Source of the DNA: Bin87 sp965116785
GTDB taxonomy: Bacteria > Chloroflexota > Dehalococcoidia > Lucifugimonadales > UBA3495
NCBI GenBank assembly: GCA_965116785.1
Contig: OZ220731.1
Coordinates: forward strand, 2,852,001-2,916,000
Direction of reading: 5' to 3'
Length of the DNA stretch: 64,000 nucleotides
The notes beneath the pieces were generated by a model that searched no databases, was not told the origin of the DNA, and worked only from the letters and a program-made list of their open reading frames with translations. This document shows, in pieces, positions 34,527 to 42,896 of the stretch. Every line of letters starts with the position of its first letter. Position 1 is the stretch's first letter. A program made the translations under genes and the position numbers.

Positions 34527-35693
34527 TCACAACGCCCTAACCATGGCGTCCAGGCTCTCCAGGGCCTTGCTGATATTCTCCTGGCTGTTGGCGTAGGACA
34601 GGCGAACGTAACCTTCGCCGAACTCGCCAAAGGCTGCTCCCGATAGCAGGGCGACGCCGGCCTCCTGCATGGCCCGTTCCTCGAACTCGGCGCTGGTCAG
34701 GCCGGTGTCCTTGATGCTCGGGAAAGCATAGAAGGCGCCTTCCGGCTCCGGGCAGTTGATGCCGGGTATGGACTGCAAACCGTCGGCGATGAGACGGCGA
34801 CGGCGCGCGAACTCGGCAGCCATTTCCTGCACTGCGTCCTGCGGCCCGTCCAGCGCGGCCACGCCGGCCATCTGGCTGAACGACGCCGCGCAGGACACGC
34901 TGTTGGTGGCCAGCCGGGACACGTGAGGCACCAGTTCCTCCGGCATTATCCCGTAGCCCAACCGCCAGCCGGTCATGGCATAACTTTTGGAGAAGCCGTC
35001 CAGGATGATGGTTCGGTCGGCCATGCCCGGCAGCGCCGCGATGCTGTGGTGCTCGCCGGAGTACAGGATGTCCTTGTAGATCTCATCGGACATCACGTAC
35101 ATGTCGGGATGGCTGCGCACCACGTCGGCAATGGTCTCCAGTTCCTCCCGGGTGAACGCGGACCCGCAGGGGTTCTCCGGCGAGTTCACGATGAGCAGCC
35201 TTGTGCGCTCGTTCACCATGTCCGGCAAACGGCTCAGGTCCGGATGGTACGCCTTGTCCTCCAGCAACTGCATCGGGACGGCCCTGGCCCCGCTGAACTC
35301 GATCATCGACTCGTAGATGGGGAACCCGGGGTTCGGGTAGATCACCTCCGCGCCGGCCTCGGCGATGGCCAGCAGCACGTAGAACATGATGGGCTTGGCG
35401 CCCGGCGTGACCACCACCTGCTCCCAGTCGGTGTCGATGCCGCGCACCTCCCGGCTGTTGCGAGCCACGGCCTGGCGGAGTTCCGGCAGACCCGGCGTGG
35501 GGCCGTAGTGGGTGTATCCGTCCTGCAGCGCCTTGATGCCCGCCTGGACGATGTGCTCCGGCGTCTCGAAATCGGGCTCGCCGATCTCCAGGTGCACGAT
35601 CTCGCGGCCCTGGGCTTCCAGCGCCCGCGCCCTGGCCAGCACCTCAAAGGCGGATTCGGTTCCCAGGCGGCTCATTCGGGTGGCAATAGTCAT
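34527..35693 (-). CDS. Pyridoxal-phosphate aminotransferase, class I/II
   Basis: A 388-residue fold-type I aminotransferase (aspartate/alanine/valine-type, AspC subgroup I-gamma-like). HLEIGEPDFETPEHIVQAGIKAL (about 34-56), YTHYGPTPGLPELRQAVA (about 60-77), VTPGAKPIMF (about 95), and NSPENPCGSAFTREEL (about 170) are typical. The acid pairing with the cofactor lies in VMSDEIYKDILY (about 200), the Schiff-base Lys in DGFSKSYAMTGWRLGY (Lys at about 236), and the Arg binding substrate carboxylate near the end in YVRLSYANS. All catalytic residues are present. Substrate cannot be told. The upstream region lacks a strong ribosome site. Confidence 0.92.
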   Translation of the reverse strand: MTIATRMSRLGTESAFEVLARARALEAQGREIVHLEIGEPDFETPEHIVQAGIKALQDGYTHYGPTPGLPELRQAVARNSREVRGIDTDWEQVVVTPGAKPIMFYVLLAIAEAGAEVIYPNPGFPIYESMIEFSGARAVPMQLLEDKAYHPDLSRLPDMVNERTRLLIVNSPENPCGSAFTREELETIADVVRSHPDMYVMSDEIYKDILYSGEHHSIAALPGMADRTIILDGFSKSYAMTGWRLGYGIMPEELVPHVSRLATNSVSCAASFSQMAGVAALDGPQDAVQEMAAEFARRRRLIADGLQSIPGINCPEPEGAFYAFPSIKDTGLTSAEFEERAMQEAGVALLSGAAFGEFGEGYVRLSYANSQENISKALESLDAMVRAL

Positions 35694-35895
35694 AACCAGG
35701 CATCCCTCAATTCAGTTTTTCGACAACGGCCATCGGCCTTCACGAAAGGTTATCACATCCCCACTGTCCTCACGCGATCCGTCACTTCGGTACGTCCGAT
35801 CATTCCATCGAAATACAATGAACCGGACATAGTAATCCGCCACCACAAACGCCGTGCAACCTTAGCATCAGCGAACTACGTGATACTATATTGCC

Positions 35896-36369
35896 ATGAT
35901 AAAGATACTGGTATGGCCGTTCAAACTCTATATTCGCTTTTTGCGTTCTACAGGCGGAGTTGCTACCCATGTTAGGATATTGCCCTTCGGTTCCGCTCTG
36001 GGGACCTACCTCGTAGCTAAGTTTATTTGCGATGGCTCATGGTTGTTTTGGCGTAATTGGGATGCTATTCTACAAGCGCCGGGATTGGGCGTGATAGCCT
36101 ATTCGTCCATCACGGCGTCGTTGGAGGGGTTCATAATGCTGGGCATAATGGCAGCCGAATACCTGAGGAACAAAGAGAAGCGGACGAACGAAAAATTCGT
36201 CCGGGAATTGGTCGAATTGGCGAACACCCCCGACCAGTGGCAAATGGCGGAACAGTGGGCCTATGAGCACGGCGTTGACATCGATGATCTGCGTGATGAT
36301 TCTGGCCGCAGATACCGCAGGGTCTACCGCCGGCGTCCGCGCCGCCGATTGCGCACACAAACGACATGA
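35896..36369 (+). CDS. Membrane protein of unknown function
   Basis: A 157-residue protein. It starts with a basic amphipathic helix (MIKILVWPFKLYIRFL), then two hydrophobic stretches at about 31-49 and 59-85 (YSSITASLEGFIMLGIMAAEYL). A charged helical cytoplasmic tail (RNKEKRTNEKFVRELVELANTPDQWQMAEQWAYEHG) follows, and an Arg-rich end (RRPRRRLRTQTT). Composition is more AT-rich than surrounding genes, suggesting recent arrival. A strong hairpin follows 25 bases later. No family recognised. Confidence 0.6.
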   Translation: MIKILVWPFKLYIRFLRSTGGVATHVRILPFGSALGTYLVAKFICDGSWLFWRNWDAILQAPGLGVIAYSSITASLEGFIMLGIMAAEYLRNKEKRTNEKFVRELVELANTPDQWQMAEQWAYEHGVDIDDLRDDSGRRYRRVYRRRPRRRLRTQTT

Positions 36370-36394
36370 CCCAGCCAGACCTATCAAACGCCAA

Positions 36395-36420
36395 GGGCCG
36401 GGAGCGAATGCTCCCGGCCC
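36395..36420. terminator. Hairpin between convergent genes
   Basis: GGGCCGGGAGC / GCTCCCGGCCC, an 11-bp perfect stem with GAAT loop. There is no T-tract on either side. It probably serves the membrane protein (plus strand) and the MARF-type small protein (minus strand). Confidence 0.6.
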
Positions 36421-36478
36421 TGCGCTTGGTCCCCCGATGCGCCCTCCGAACGGCTGACGCGCCGTTGCGAGGCAAACG

Positions 36479-36748
36479 TTACAGCTTCCAGAAGCTGCCC
36501 ACCTGGCAGACGATGTCCACCTTGTTGATGGATTCGGCGGGCCAGCCGACCATGTTCAGCCAGTCCTCGAAGTGGGACTGCTCGACCGCCTCGCACTCGG
36601 AGATGAGCTTGCCATTCTCCAGGTCGCCGTAGACCTTGACGATGGTGGTGCGCCGGTCGGGCCGCCACTTGCGGACGGCGTCCAGCTTGTCCCGAAAGTC
36701 CGCCTCGGTGATGCCGGGGACATTGTGAACGGCAATGAAACGTGCCAT
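36479..36748 (-). CDS. Small ferredoxin-like-fold protein of unknown function
   Basis: An 89-residue protein starting at ATG 36748 with a GGAG site nine bases upstream. MARFIAVHNVPGITEADFRDKL opens like DUF4242/ABM-type alpha-beta proteins. VKVYGDLENGKLISECEAVEQSHFEDWLNMVGW (about 42-74) and VDIVCQVGSF continue the pattern of a dimeric ferredoxin-like fold. A metal- or substrate-binding role has been suggested for such families, but no reaction is known. It lies on the same strand as the MaoC-like pair, separated by a repeat. Confidence 0.65.
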   Translation of the reverse strand: MARFIAVHNVPGITEADFRDKLDAVRKWRPDRRTTIVKVYGDLENGKLISECEAVEQSHFEDWLNMVGWPAESINKVDIVCQVGSFWKL

Positions 36749-36772
36749 TGTGTCAAACTCCAAATATTCGGC

Positions 36773-36885
36773 CCGTCATTCCCGCGAAAGCGGGAATCCA
36801 GGATGTCTTACTGGCGTGGAACGCTCCGGATTTCGGCTTGCGCCGGAATGACGGTAAGAGTGGGCGGAATGACGGGTGGGGTCAG
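36773..36885. repeat. Dispersed CGTCATTCCCGCGAAAGCGGG repeat element
   Basis: The left end is CGTCATTCCCGCGAAAGCGG and the right end GCGCCGGAATGACGG. This type of element (translated FPRKRES / RHSGASRNPE) recurs in many bacterial genomes. It lies between the small ferredoxin-like gene and the MaoC-like gene, overlapping the latter's last codon region. Confidence 0.75.
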
Positions 36886-37442
36886 TCGGCGGGCGGTACG
36901 AAGGGATACGGAATCGGCGGGCCGTCTCGCAGGGGCAGCACCACCGTCGCCGTTCCCGGCATGCTCTCGATCCCATCCTGGGTCTTCATGCCGATTTCCA
37001 GCTCGATAAAGCCCATCCGGCTCTTTTCGTACTTGCTGGTGATCCGGCCCCACATGATCAGCACGTCGCCGGGAACCAGCATCGCCCGATGCTCGAAGCG
37101 CGCCTTCCACGGCCAGCCGTTGGGCAGCGTCCAGTCCTTCAGGTACTGCGGCACCACGCTCTGCTTCCACGAGCCGTGCACCAGGATGCTGGGGTTGCGG
37201 TCGTGGTTCAGGCCGAAGTCCAGATCGTAGTGGATCCGGTGGAAGTTCTCGATGGCCGCGCTCCACCGGAACAGGTGGGTTGGCGTGGGCTTGTAGATGT
37301 ACTTGGGCAGTTCGTCGCCCTCGTTCACGTCTTCGTAGTAGACCTGCGCCTTGTCACGCAGACCGTCGGCATCCGGCCGCTCGTTGAGCTTCCAGATCTC
37401 CTCGGCCTCCATGTTGAGCAGGTCGTCCAGCAGGGTGGTCAT
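36882..37442 (-). CDS. MaoC-like / hot-dog fold dehydratase, subunit 1
   Basis: A 186-residue hot-dog fold protein. ATG 37442 has GGAG eight bases upstream. YYEDVNEGDELPKYIYKPTPTHLFRWSAAIENFHRIHYDLDF (about 35-76) corresponds to the MaoC hydratase helix with its Asp-His-like pair shifted (HRIHYD). HGSWKQSVVPQYLKDW (about 89) and PGDVLIMWGRITSKYEKSRMGFIELEI (about 126) are the second half. It is followed upstream by another hot-dog gene, so the two probably form a heterodimeric enoyl-CoA hydratase or related enzyme. The CoA substrate is unknown. Confidence 0.8.
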   Translation of the reverse strand: MTTLLDDLLNMEAEEIWKLNERPDADGLRDKAQVYYEDVNEGDELPKYIYKPTPTHLFRWSAAIENFHRIHYDLDFGLNHDRNPSILVHGSWKQSVVPQYLKDWTLPNGWPWKARFEHRAMLVPGDVLIMWGRITSKYEKSRMGFIELEIGMKTQDGIESMPGTATVVLPLRDGPPIPYPFVPPAD

Positions 37443-37494
37443 GTCGTTTCTCCAGCGGGTCCAGGGCCGGCGGAGTCTGCCGGCCGGCAAGGAA

Positions 37495-38049
37495 CTAGCG
37501 ACGGATAGTCGAAGCGCGCGTGATGCACAGCGTCACGTCGTCCTGGTTCCAGAAGCGCGTCTCGCGGGTGATGATGAGGAACGGCGTACCGTCCCGTCCC
37601 AGCCGTTCGCGGATGTCCGAGTAGCTATTTTGGAAGAAGATCGTATCGCCGATGCTGGGGTAGGCGTACAACTCGATCTCGTTGCCGGCGTTCAGGACCC
37701 GCACCAGGTTGGTGGGCACCGGCGGCAACTCGCCGGGACGTTCCACGGAGCCGATGCCGTCCGACTCGGAGTTTTCCTCGAAGGCTGCGGTGATGGGGTC
37801 GTCCTGGTCCGGCCGGATGCGGCTGGCCAGGTAGCTCACCATGATCGGCGGCGTGATGATCTCGCCGTAGCGGGTGGACTTGGCGAACTCGTCGTCCCAA
37901 TAGCGCGGGTCGGGGTCCATCAGCGCTTGGGTGAACCGGCGCATGTACTCGGCGTCCACCACGCCCCAGGATTCTACGACGTCGCCGCTGACGCCCACCA
38001 TGGCCTGCACTTCGGGCGTCAGCGCGGTGGGAGGGGCTTGTTGAGTCAT
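37495..38049 (-). CDS. FAS1-like dehydratase domain protein (MaoC N-terminal type), subunit 2
   Basis: A 184-residue hot-dog fold protein of the FAS1-like dehydratase group. SWGVVDAEYMRRFTQALMDPDPRYWDDEFAKSTRYGEIITPPIMV (about 28-72) matches the N-terminal MaoC pattern, where substrate-binding surface rather than catalysis is usual. VLNAGNEIELYAYPSIGDTIFFQNSYSDIRERLGRDGTPFLIITRETRFWNQ (about 117-168) is the second half. The next gene starts 52 bases downstream. Together they look like a split MaoC dehydratase for a beta-hydroxyacyl-CoA type substrate. Confidence 0.82.
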   Translation of the reverse strand: MTQQAPPTALTPEVQAMVGVSGDVVESWGVVDAEYMRRFTQALMDPDPRYWDDEFAKSTRYGEIITPPIMVSYLASRIRPDQDDPITAAFEENSESDGIGSVERPGELPPVPTNLVRVLNAGNEIELYAYPSIGDTIFFQNSYSDIRERLGRDGTPFLIITRETRFWNQDDVTLCITRASTIRR

Positions 38050-38179
38050 AGGGAAATGCTCCGTAACAGAGGAGATTTAATGCACGGGCAAGCGTAGCGC
38101 AGGCCGCCGGGTTCGTCAATTGTCAGCGCGCCGGGCACGGTGATAGAGTATCCTTGCATGAACCGTCGCGAGGACTGCC

Positions 38180-39172
38180 ATGACCACCAGGCCCAGCAAG
38201 CCCCTGTTCGACCCGCCGCAGATTCGCCAGCTTTCCATCGAGGAGGCGCCGAACCTCTACGAGGACGGCGTGTACTACCCGGGGGCGGCCATTCCCGGCT
38301 TTGAACCCGAAGTGCCCCCGGTCACCCAGCCTTCCATCGAAGAGGCGCCCCATCTCTACGAGGACGGCGTTTTCTATCCCGCAACGGACGGTGCGCCCTT
38401 GCCTGACGGATCTGAGCAATACCACGAGTTTCTGCACGTGAACACGCTGCTGCAGATCCATTACGCCGATCAGCCCCGCACCCTGGTCAGCGGCAACACC
38501 TTCATCTACTACGACCAGGGCCGCCCGGGCCGCAACATCGCCCCGGACTGCTACGTTGCCTTTGACGTGAACGCTGACGAAATCATCCGCCAGGAGCACT
38601 ACCGCATTTGGATAGTGGGCAAGCCGCCCGAATTCGCCCTGGAAATTGCCTCCAAGCATACCGCCCACAACGATCTCGTGCCCAAGCGCGAGTTGTACGC
38701 CGCCATCGGCATCGGCGAATACTGGCGGTACGATCCCACCGAGGACAGCCGGTACTACGGGGAGAGGCTGGTCGGTGAGCTGCTGGTTGACGACGAATAC
38801 CAACGCCTGCCCGTCGTCCCAGACGCCGAGGGTCGACCGCGCGGATACAGTCCTACCCTGGGGCTGGACCTAGTCTGGGAAAATCGCATCCTGCGATTCT
38901 TCAACCCGGCTACCGGCCTATGGCTCCGCGACTACGCCGAAACTAACGAGGAACTCGCTGCCGTCGAGTCAATCTTGGCCGGCGAGCAGGCCGCCCGCGC
39001 CGCCGCTGAGTCCATGCTGGCCGGCGAACGGGCCTCCCGAGAAACGGCGCGCGCCCAACTCGAATCAGAGCGCGCCGCCCGGGCTACAGCCGAGTCCATG
39101 CTGTCCGCCGCCGAAGCCCGCGCCGCAGAACTGGAAGCCGAACTGCGCCGTCTGCGAGGCGACGCCACCTAG
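38180..39172 (+). CDS. Uma2 family protein with coiled-coil tail
   Basis: A 330-residue Uma2 protein, longer than usual. The N-terminus holds a duplicated SIEEAPNLYEDGVYYPGA motif (about 14 and 52). The Uma2 core follows: NIAPDCYVAFDV (Asp at about 119), PPEFALEIASKHTAHNDLVPKRELYAAIGIGEYW (about 153-186, with Glu and Lys), LGLDLVWENRILRFFNPATG. From about 255 a repeated alpha-helical tail (AAESMLAGERASRETA, then ARAQLESERAARATAES) forms a likely coiled coil, suggesting oligomer formation. It converges with the ROK gene, overlapping it by 4 bp at the stop codons. Confidence 0.88.
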   Translation: MTTRPSKPLFDPPQIRQLSIEEAPNLYEDGVYYPGAAIPGFEPEVPPVTQPSIEEAPHLYEDGVFYPATDGAPLPDGSEQYHEFLHVNTLLQIHYADQPRTLVSGNTFIYYDQGRPGRNIAPDCYVAFDVNADEIIRQEHYRIWIVGKPPEFALEIASKHTAHNDLVPKRELYAAIGIGEYWRYDPTEDSRYYGERLVGELLVDDEYQRLPVVPDAEGRPRGYSPTLGLDLVWENRILRFFNPATGLWLRDYAETNEELAAVESILAGEQAARAAAESMLAGERASRETARAQLESERAARATAESMLSAAEARAAELEAELRRLRGDAT

Positions 39173-40194
39173 AGCTTCGCCGTTTCCGCCCAGACCAGGC
39201 TGGCGGCGCCCACCATTCCCTGGCTGTCTCCGAAGGTGGCCGGGGCCAGCCGAAACGCACGGTGCCCCGAGCTCATCGCCCGCCGGCGCGTGCCCTCCTC
39301 GATCTCGCCCAGCAGGCCCAACTCCTGCAGGCCAAGCGTCACGCCGCCGCCCATCACCACCACATCGGGATTGAAGATGTTGAGCACGTTGCCCAACCCG
39401 ACGATAATCGCGCCCACCGCCGCCTCGATGACCTCCACGGCCACATTGTCACCTCGCCCTGCGGCGGTGAACACTGCCTCGCCGGTCAGCGCGGCGTTGG
39501 CCTCATAGGCCTGTTGCAACGGGGACCCCGGCGTGGCGTCCCCCAGGCGGGCCTGGGCCGCGCGGGCGATGGCGGTGCCGGAGGCCAGGGCCTCCAGGCA
39601 CCCGCTGTTGCCGCAGGCGCACGCCGGCGCGTCGGCCCGCAGGTCGATGGTCATGTGTCCGACCTCGCCGGCCGCCCCCACCGCTCCGGTGAACACCTCT
39701 CCCCGGTCGACGATTCCCGCTCCCACGCCGGTGCTGAAGGTTATGAAAACCAAGGTGCGGGAAGGAGTGTCCTGCAACCGTACCGGACGTCCGGCGCCGT
39801 AGTAGTACTCTCCCAGGGCCGCCAGGTTGGCGTCGTTGCCCACCCAGACCGGCGCGCCCAGCATCGGCTCCCATAGGGAGGGCAGGGTAACCCCGTTCAG
39901 GGCTGGCAGGTTGGGCGAGGACAGCAGCATGTTGCTGGCCGCGTCAATCGAGCCGGCCAGGGCGATTCCCGCGCCGGCGACAGTGCGTCCCTCGGCCCAA
40001 TCTTTAGCCGTTTGCAGCAGCCCGCCGGCCGCGTGCACCAGTTGGTCCTGAAGCGCGCCAGGCTCATTGGCGACGCGGTCCTGCCACAGGATGGTCCCCT
40101 GCCGGTCGATGACGGCGGCGCGGGCCCACGTGCCGCCCCAGTCCATCGCCAGCGCTACCGGCGCGTACGCAGCGGCATTTGACTCGCTACTCAT
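39169..40194 (-). CDS. ROK family sugar kinase (glucokinase-like)
   Basis: A 341-residue ROK kinase, which phosphorylates hexoses with ATP, typically glucose or N-acetyl sugars. I start at ATG 40194, not the TTG at 40212. AMDWGGTWARAAVID (about 17-31) is the phosphate loop. VWVGNDANLAALGEYYYGAGR (about 127-147) holds the catalytic Asp. TFSTGVGAGIVDRGEVFTGAVGAAGEVGHM (about 157-186) continues the ATP site, and CACGNSGCLEALASG (about 197-211) is the zinc-binding ROK signature. ROK members can be repressors, but there is no N-terminal helix-turn-helix here. Confidence 0.92.
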   Translation of the reverse strand: MSSESNAAAYAPVALAMDWGGTWARAAVIDRQGTILWQDRVANEPGALQDQLVHAAGGLLQTAKDWAEGRTVAGAGIALAGSIDAASNMLLSSPNLPALNGVTLPSLWEPMLGAPVWVGNDANLAALGEYYYGAGRPVRLQDTPSRTLVFITFSTGVGAGIVDRGEVFTGAVGAAGEVGHMTIDLRADAPACACGNSGCLEALASGTAIARAAQARLGDATPGSPLQQAYEANAALTGEAVFTAAGRGDNVAVEVIEAAVGAIIVGLGNVLNIFNPDVVVMGGGVTLGLQELGLLGEIEEGTRRRAMSSGHRAFRLAPATFGDSQGMVGAASLVWAETAKL

Positions 40195-40271
40195 GCCCTG
40201 TATCGTCGTCAACTAGACACTCTGCCATAGCCATCGGTTGCATTGTACCACCGCTAAAATCCGACAAGTAT

Positions 40272-40280
40272 TGATATAAT
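40272..40280 (+). promoter_or_regulatory. Extended -10 promoter candidate (TGATATAAT)
   Basis: TGnTATAAT lies 84 bases before the DUF262 gene. Confidence 0.5.
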
Positions 40281-40363
40281 TCGGAGGGCAAAAGGTAGTG
40301 CAAACACTTCGGGCCCTCCCAACCATAGTTGGGCGGTGAAACAAAATCGAGGTTGCAACAACG

Positions 40364-42310
40364 ATGAAAATTTCGGAAATTCTTCACGATATCGAGATTG
40401 GCGGTATCGCTCTGCCGGTGTTCCAGCGAGGTTATGTGTGGAACCGCAATCAGGTAAAGAACCTGATGAACTCGTTGTACAAGAACTGGCCCACCGGGGG
40501 AATATTGATCTGGCACACTACCCGAGAGGACGTTCAGTTGCGCCCCGATGGAACGGCGTCTACGGCATCCTATGTCAGTGTTTTGCTGGACGGGCAGCAG
40601 CGGGTGACCAGCCTGTACGGGGTAATCCGGGGCGAACCACCCAAGTTCTTCGACGGCGATGCCAACTCATTCACCAACCTGCGCTTCAATTTGGAGAGCC
40701 AAGAGTTTGAATTTTACAAAGCCTCTACAATGGGCACGCATCCGGAATGGATTTCGGTCACCGACCTCTTTCGCAACGGAGCCGCAGCTACAGTGATGCC
40801 ATTCGCCGCGACCATGTCGGATCCTGATAGCCCGTTTCAGACATACATGAACCGAGCGCAACGTCTGTACAACATTCAGGACATCGACTTTCCGGTCCAG
40901 CTCGTGACTGGCGAAGACAAGACTACCGAGGTGGTAGTCGAGATTTTCAACGTTGTCAACTCCGGAGGTCGCAAGTTGTCGCGGGGCGACCTGACTCTTT
41001 CGCGCATTGGAGTGCATTGGCCAGAGGCACGGGACACGATGCAGCAGTCATTAGCCAAGTGGGAACTATCCGGCTTTAGCCCCAACTTGGATTGGCTGCT
41101 GCGCTGCATTGCCGCGAGGCTTGGCTCTGCTGAGGTAAACAGCCTGGACGACAAAGTAAAACAAATTGACCACATCCAACGGGCTTTGACGGAAGTAGAA
41201 CGCGCCGTTGACGTTCTGCTAAAAGCATCTGGCACGCATCTGGCGATGAATGGCAAGGCCCACGTCAACAAAAATGCCTTTCCGGCAATGGTGAAATACC
41301 TGGTCGACAACGGCGGCGACTTCCCCGATGATTCCACCAAAGCGCATCTCTTTCATTGGTATGTGAACGCTTCGCTGCGTGGGCGTCACTCTGGCCCGGT
41401 GGAAACCGTAGTCAACCAGGATTTGGTGGCCTTGCAGGAAGAAAATCCCCTTGAAGCCCTATGGGAAACCGAACGTCAGCGTCTCGGCGGCGACCGGCCA
41501 GTTGTAGCGGAAGACTTCGATGCCGTGCGTAAAAATGCACGGTCTGCCTTGCTGCTGAACATCATGCCGCGCGTTTTGGGAGCTCGGGACTGGCTGGCCC
41601 GGAAGGGACACTTTGATGTATTGTCTGATCTCGGATCAGAAACGACTTTGCAATGGCATCACATCTTCCCGAAGGCAGTATTGGACAAAGAACTGAATAT
41701 CAAAGGTGAAGCCGCTAACAATTTCGGCCATATGGCTTTAATCAGCAAGGAAGCCAATCTGGCGCTTGGCGACCAAATGCCAGAGCAATACTTGGCCGCG
41801 CTCGGCAACACTGCCGGGGTCCTGGAATCCCAGTGGATACCTGCTGACCCCAAACTGTGGAAACTAAAAAACTACGAGGCTTTCTTGGAGGCACGCCGCG
41901 GGTTGATGGCAGACGCTGCAAACGAGTTTCTCGGTTCCTTGCGTGCTGGGAAACTGCCTCAACCTTTTGGCGGAGCACCGGAGGATTCATCCGACGACGA
42001 AGAACAAGCCATTCTCACCGAGGTCAACAGCTTCGTCACCGAACATGGCCTGCCGGCCGGTGAACTGGACTACGAACTCGTCGACGAAGCTGGCAATGTC
42101 TTGGCAACTCTCGATCTGGCCTGGCCCAACGGCTTGCAGGATGGGCTCAGCCGACCGGTCGCCTTGCTACTCAATGAACCACAGCGGGTGGTGAATGCCG
42201 CCAGTAGCCGGGATTTCATCACGTACACTGATCCAGACACCTTCCAACGCTATGTGGAAGAAGTCATCTTGGCCGAAGAAGAGACGGAAACCGCCGCTGC
42301 CGCTGACTAA
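40364..42310 (+). CDS. DUF262 / HNH (GmrSD-like) restriction-type protein
   Basis: A 648-residue protein combining both halves of the GmrSD type IV restriction enzyme. The N-terminal DUF262 (GmrS-like, ParB-like nucleotidase) begins with LPVFQRGYVWNRNQVKNLMNSLYKNWPTGGILIW (about 18-51) and carries VLLDGQQRVTSLYG (about 74-87). The C-terminal DUF1524 HNH nuclease (GmrD-like) shows LQWHHIFPKAVLDKE (about 430-444) and NNFGHMALISKEANLALGDQMPEQYL (about 452-477). Such proteins cut modified phage DNA or act in phage defence, as in GmrSD and BrxU. A further 130 residues at the C-terminus are acidic and unassigned. It stands alone, flanked by a kinase gene and the Ccm block. Confidence 0.92.
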   Translation: MKISEILHDIEIGGIALPVFQRGYVWNRNQVKNLMNSLYKNWPTGGILIWHTTREDVQLRPDGTASTASYVSVLLDGQQRVTSLYGVIRGEPPKFFDGDANSFTNLRFNLESQEFEFYKASTMGTHPEWISVTDLFRNGAAATVMPFAATMSDPDSPFQTYMNRAQRLYNIQDIDFPVQLVTGEDKTTEVVVEIFNVVNSGGRKLSRGDLTLSRIGVHWPEARDTMQQSLAKWELSGFSPNLDWLLRCIAARLGSAEVNSLDDKVKQIDHIQRALTEVERAVDVLLKASGTHLAMNGKAHVNKNAFPAMVKYLVDNGGDFPDDSTKAHLFHWYVNASLRGRHSGPVETVVNQDLVALQEENPLEALWETERQRLGGDRPVVAEDFDAVRKNARSALLLNIMPRVLGARDWLARKGHFDVLSDLGSETTLQWHHIFPKAVLDKELNIKGEAANNFGHMALISKEANLALGDQMPEQYLAALGNTAGVLESQWIPADPKLWKLKNYEAFLEARRGLMADAANEFLGSLRAGKLPQPFGGAPEDSSDDEEQAILTEVNSFVTEHGLPAGELDYELVDEAGNVLATLDLAWPNGLQDGLSRPVALLLNEPQRVVNAASSRDFITYTDPDTFQRYVEEVILAEEETETAAAAD

Positions 42311-42320
42311 TCTTGCGCCA

Positions 42321-42896
42321 TCATCCCCCCGACGCTGACGCCTCCGCCAGCAAATCGTCCAGCGCGTTGCGCAGCACGTCCTCCGGCATCGGGCCGACGT
42401 ATTTGCGCCGGACCACGCCGTCGGCGTCGATGAAGAACTTCTCGGGTATGCCGCGCACGCCGTACTCCAGGGCAATCGCTCCGTCGGTGTCAACGCCGGT
42501 GGGATAGGCGACACCAAACTCCACCAGGAACACCTCCGCAGCATCCGGCGTGTCCCAGACGTTGACGCCCACGAACTCCACGGGTGCCTCGGAGTAGGCG
42601 GCATAGATGCGGTTCAGGGTCGCCGCCTCCTGTCGACACGGCCCGCACCATGAGGCCCAGAAGTCCACCATCACAACATTGCCCCGCAGGTCGGACAGGC
42701 GGAGCGTATCGCCGTCAGCCAATTCCAGCACGAAATCCGACGCGAGTGCATCCTCCACCCGAACCTCGCCGAACTGCGCGTTGATGCCGGCGCCGGCCGG
42801 CTGTCCCTTCTGTTGCATCGCCGCCCAGGCCAGCAGGGCGAACAGAGGAACCAACACCGCCGCCGTTCCCAGCATGATCCAACCGCGCCGGGACAT
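42321..42896 (-). CDS. Membrane-anchored thioredoxin-fold protein (TlpA/ResA/CcmG-like)
   Basis: A 191-residue protein anchored by an N-terminal helix (WIMLGTAAVLVPLFALLAWAAM, about 6-27) with the thioredoxin domain outside. The active site reads FWASWCGPCRQE (about 83-94), a CxxC pair, and the cis-Pro strand is GIPEKFFIDADG (about 151-162). Such proteins keep the cysteines of apocytochrome c reduced for heme attachment. Its position at the end of a minus-strand block with CcmF, CcmH and c-type cytochromes supports that role. It overlaps the stop codon of the upstream gene by one base. Confidence 0.9.
   Translation of the reverse strand: MSRRGWIMLGTAAVLVPLFALLAWAAMQQKGQPAGAGINAQFGEVRVEDALASDFVLELADGDTLRLSDLRGNVVMVDFWASWCGPCRQEAATLNRIYAAYSEAPVEFVGVNVWDTPDAAEVFLVEFGVAYPTGVDTDGAIALEYGVRGIPEKFFIDADGVVRRKYVGPMPEDVLRNALDDLLAEASASGG

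Noticed and set aside
36773..36885. Protein-coding continuation of the MaoC-like gene
   Set aside because: The FPRKRES-type translation is a known product of a dispersed palindromic repeat; the gene ends at 36882.
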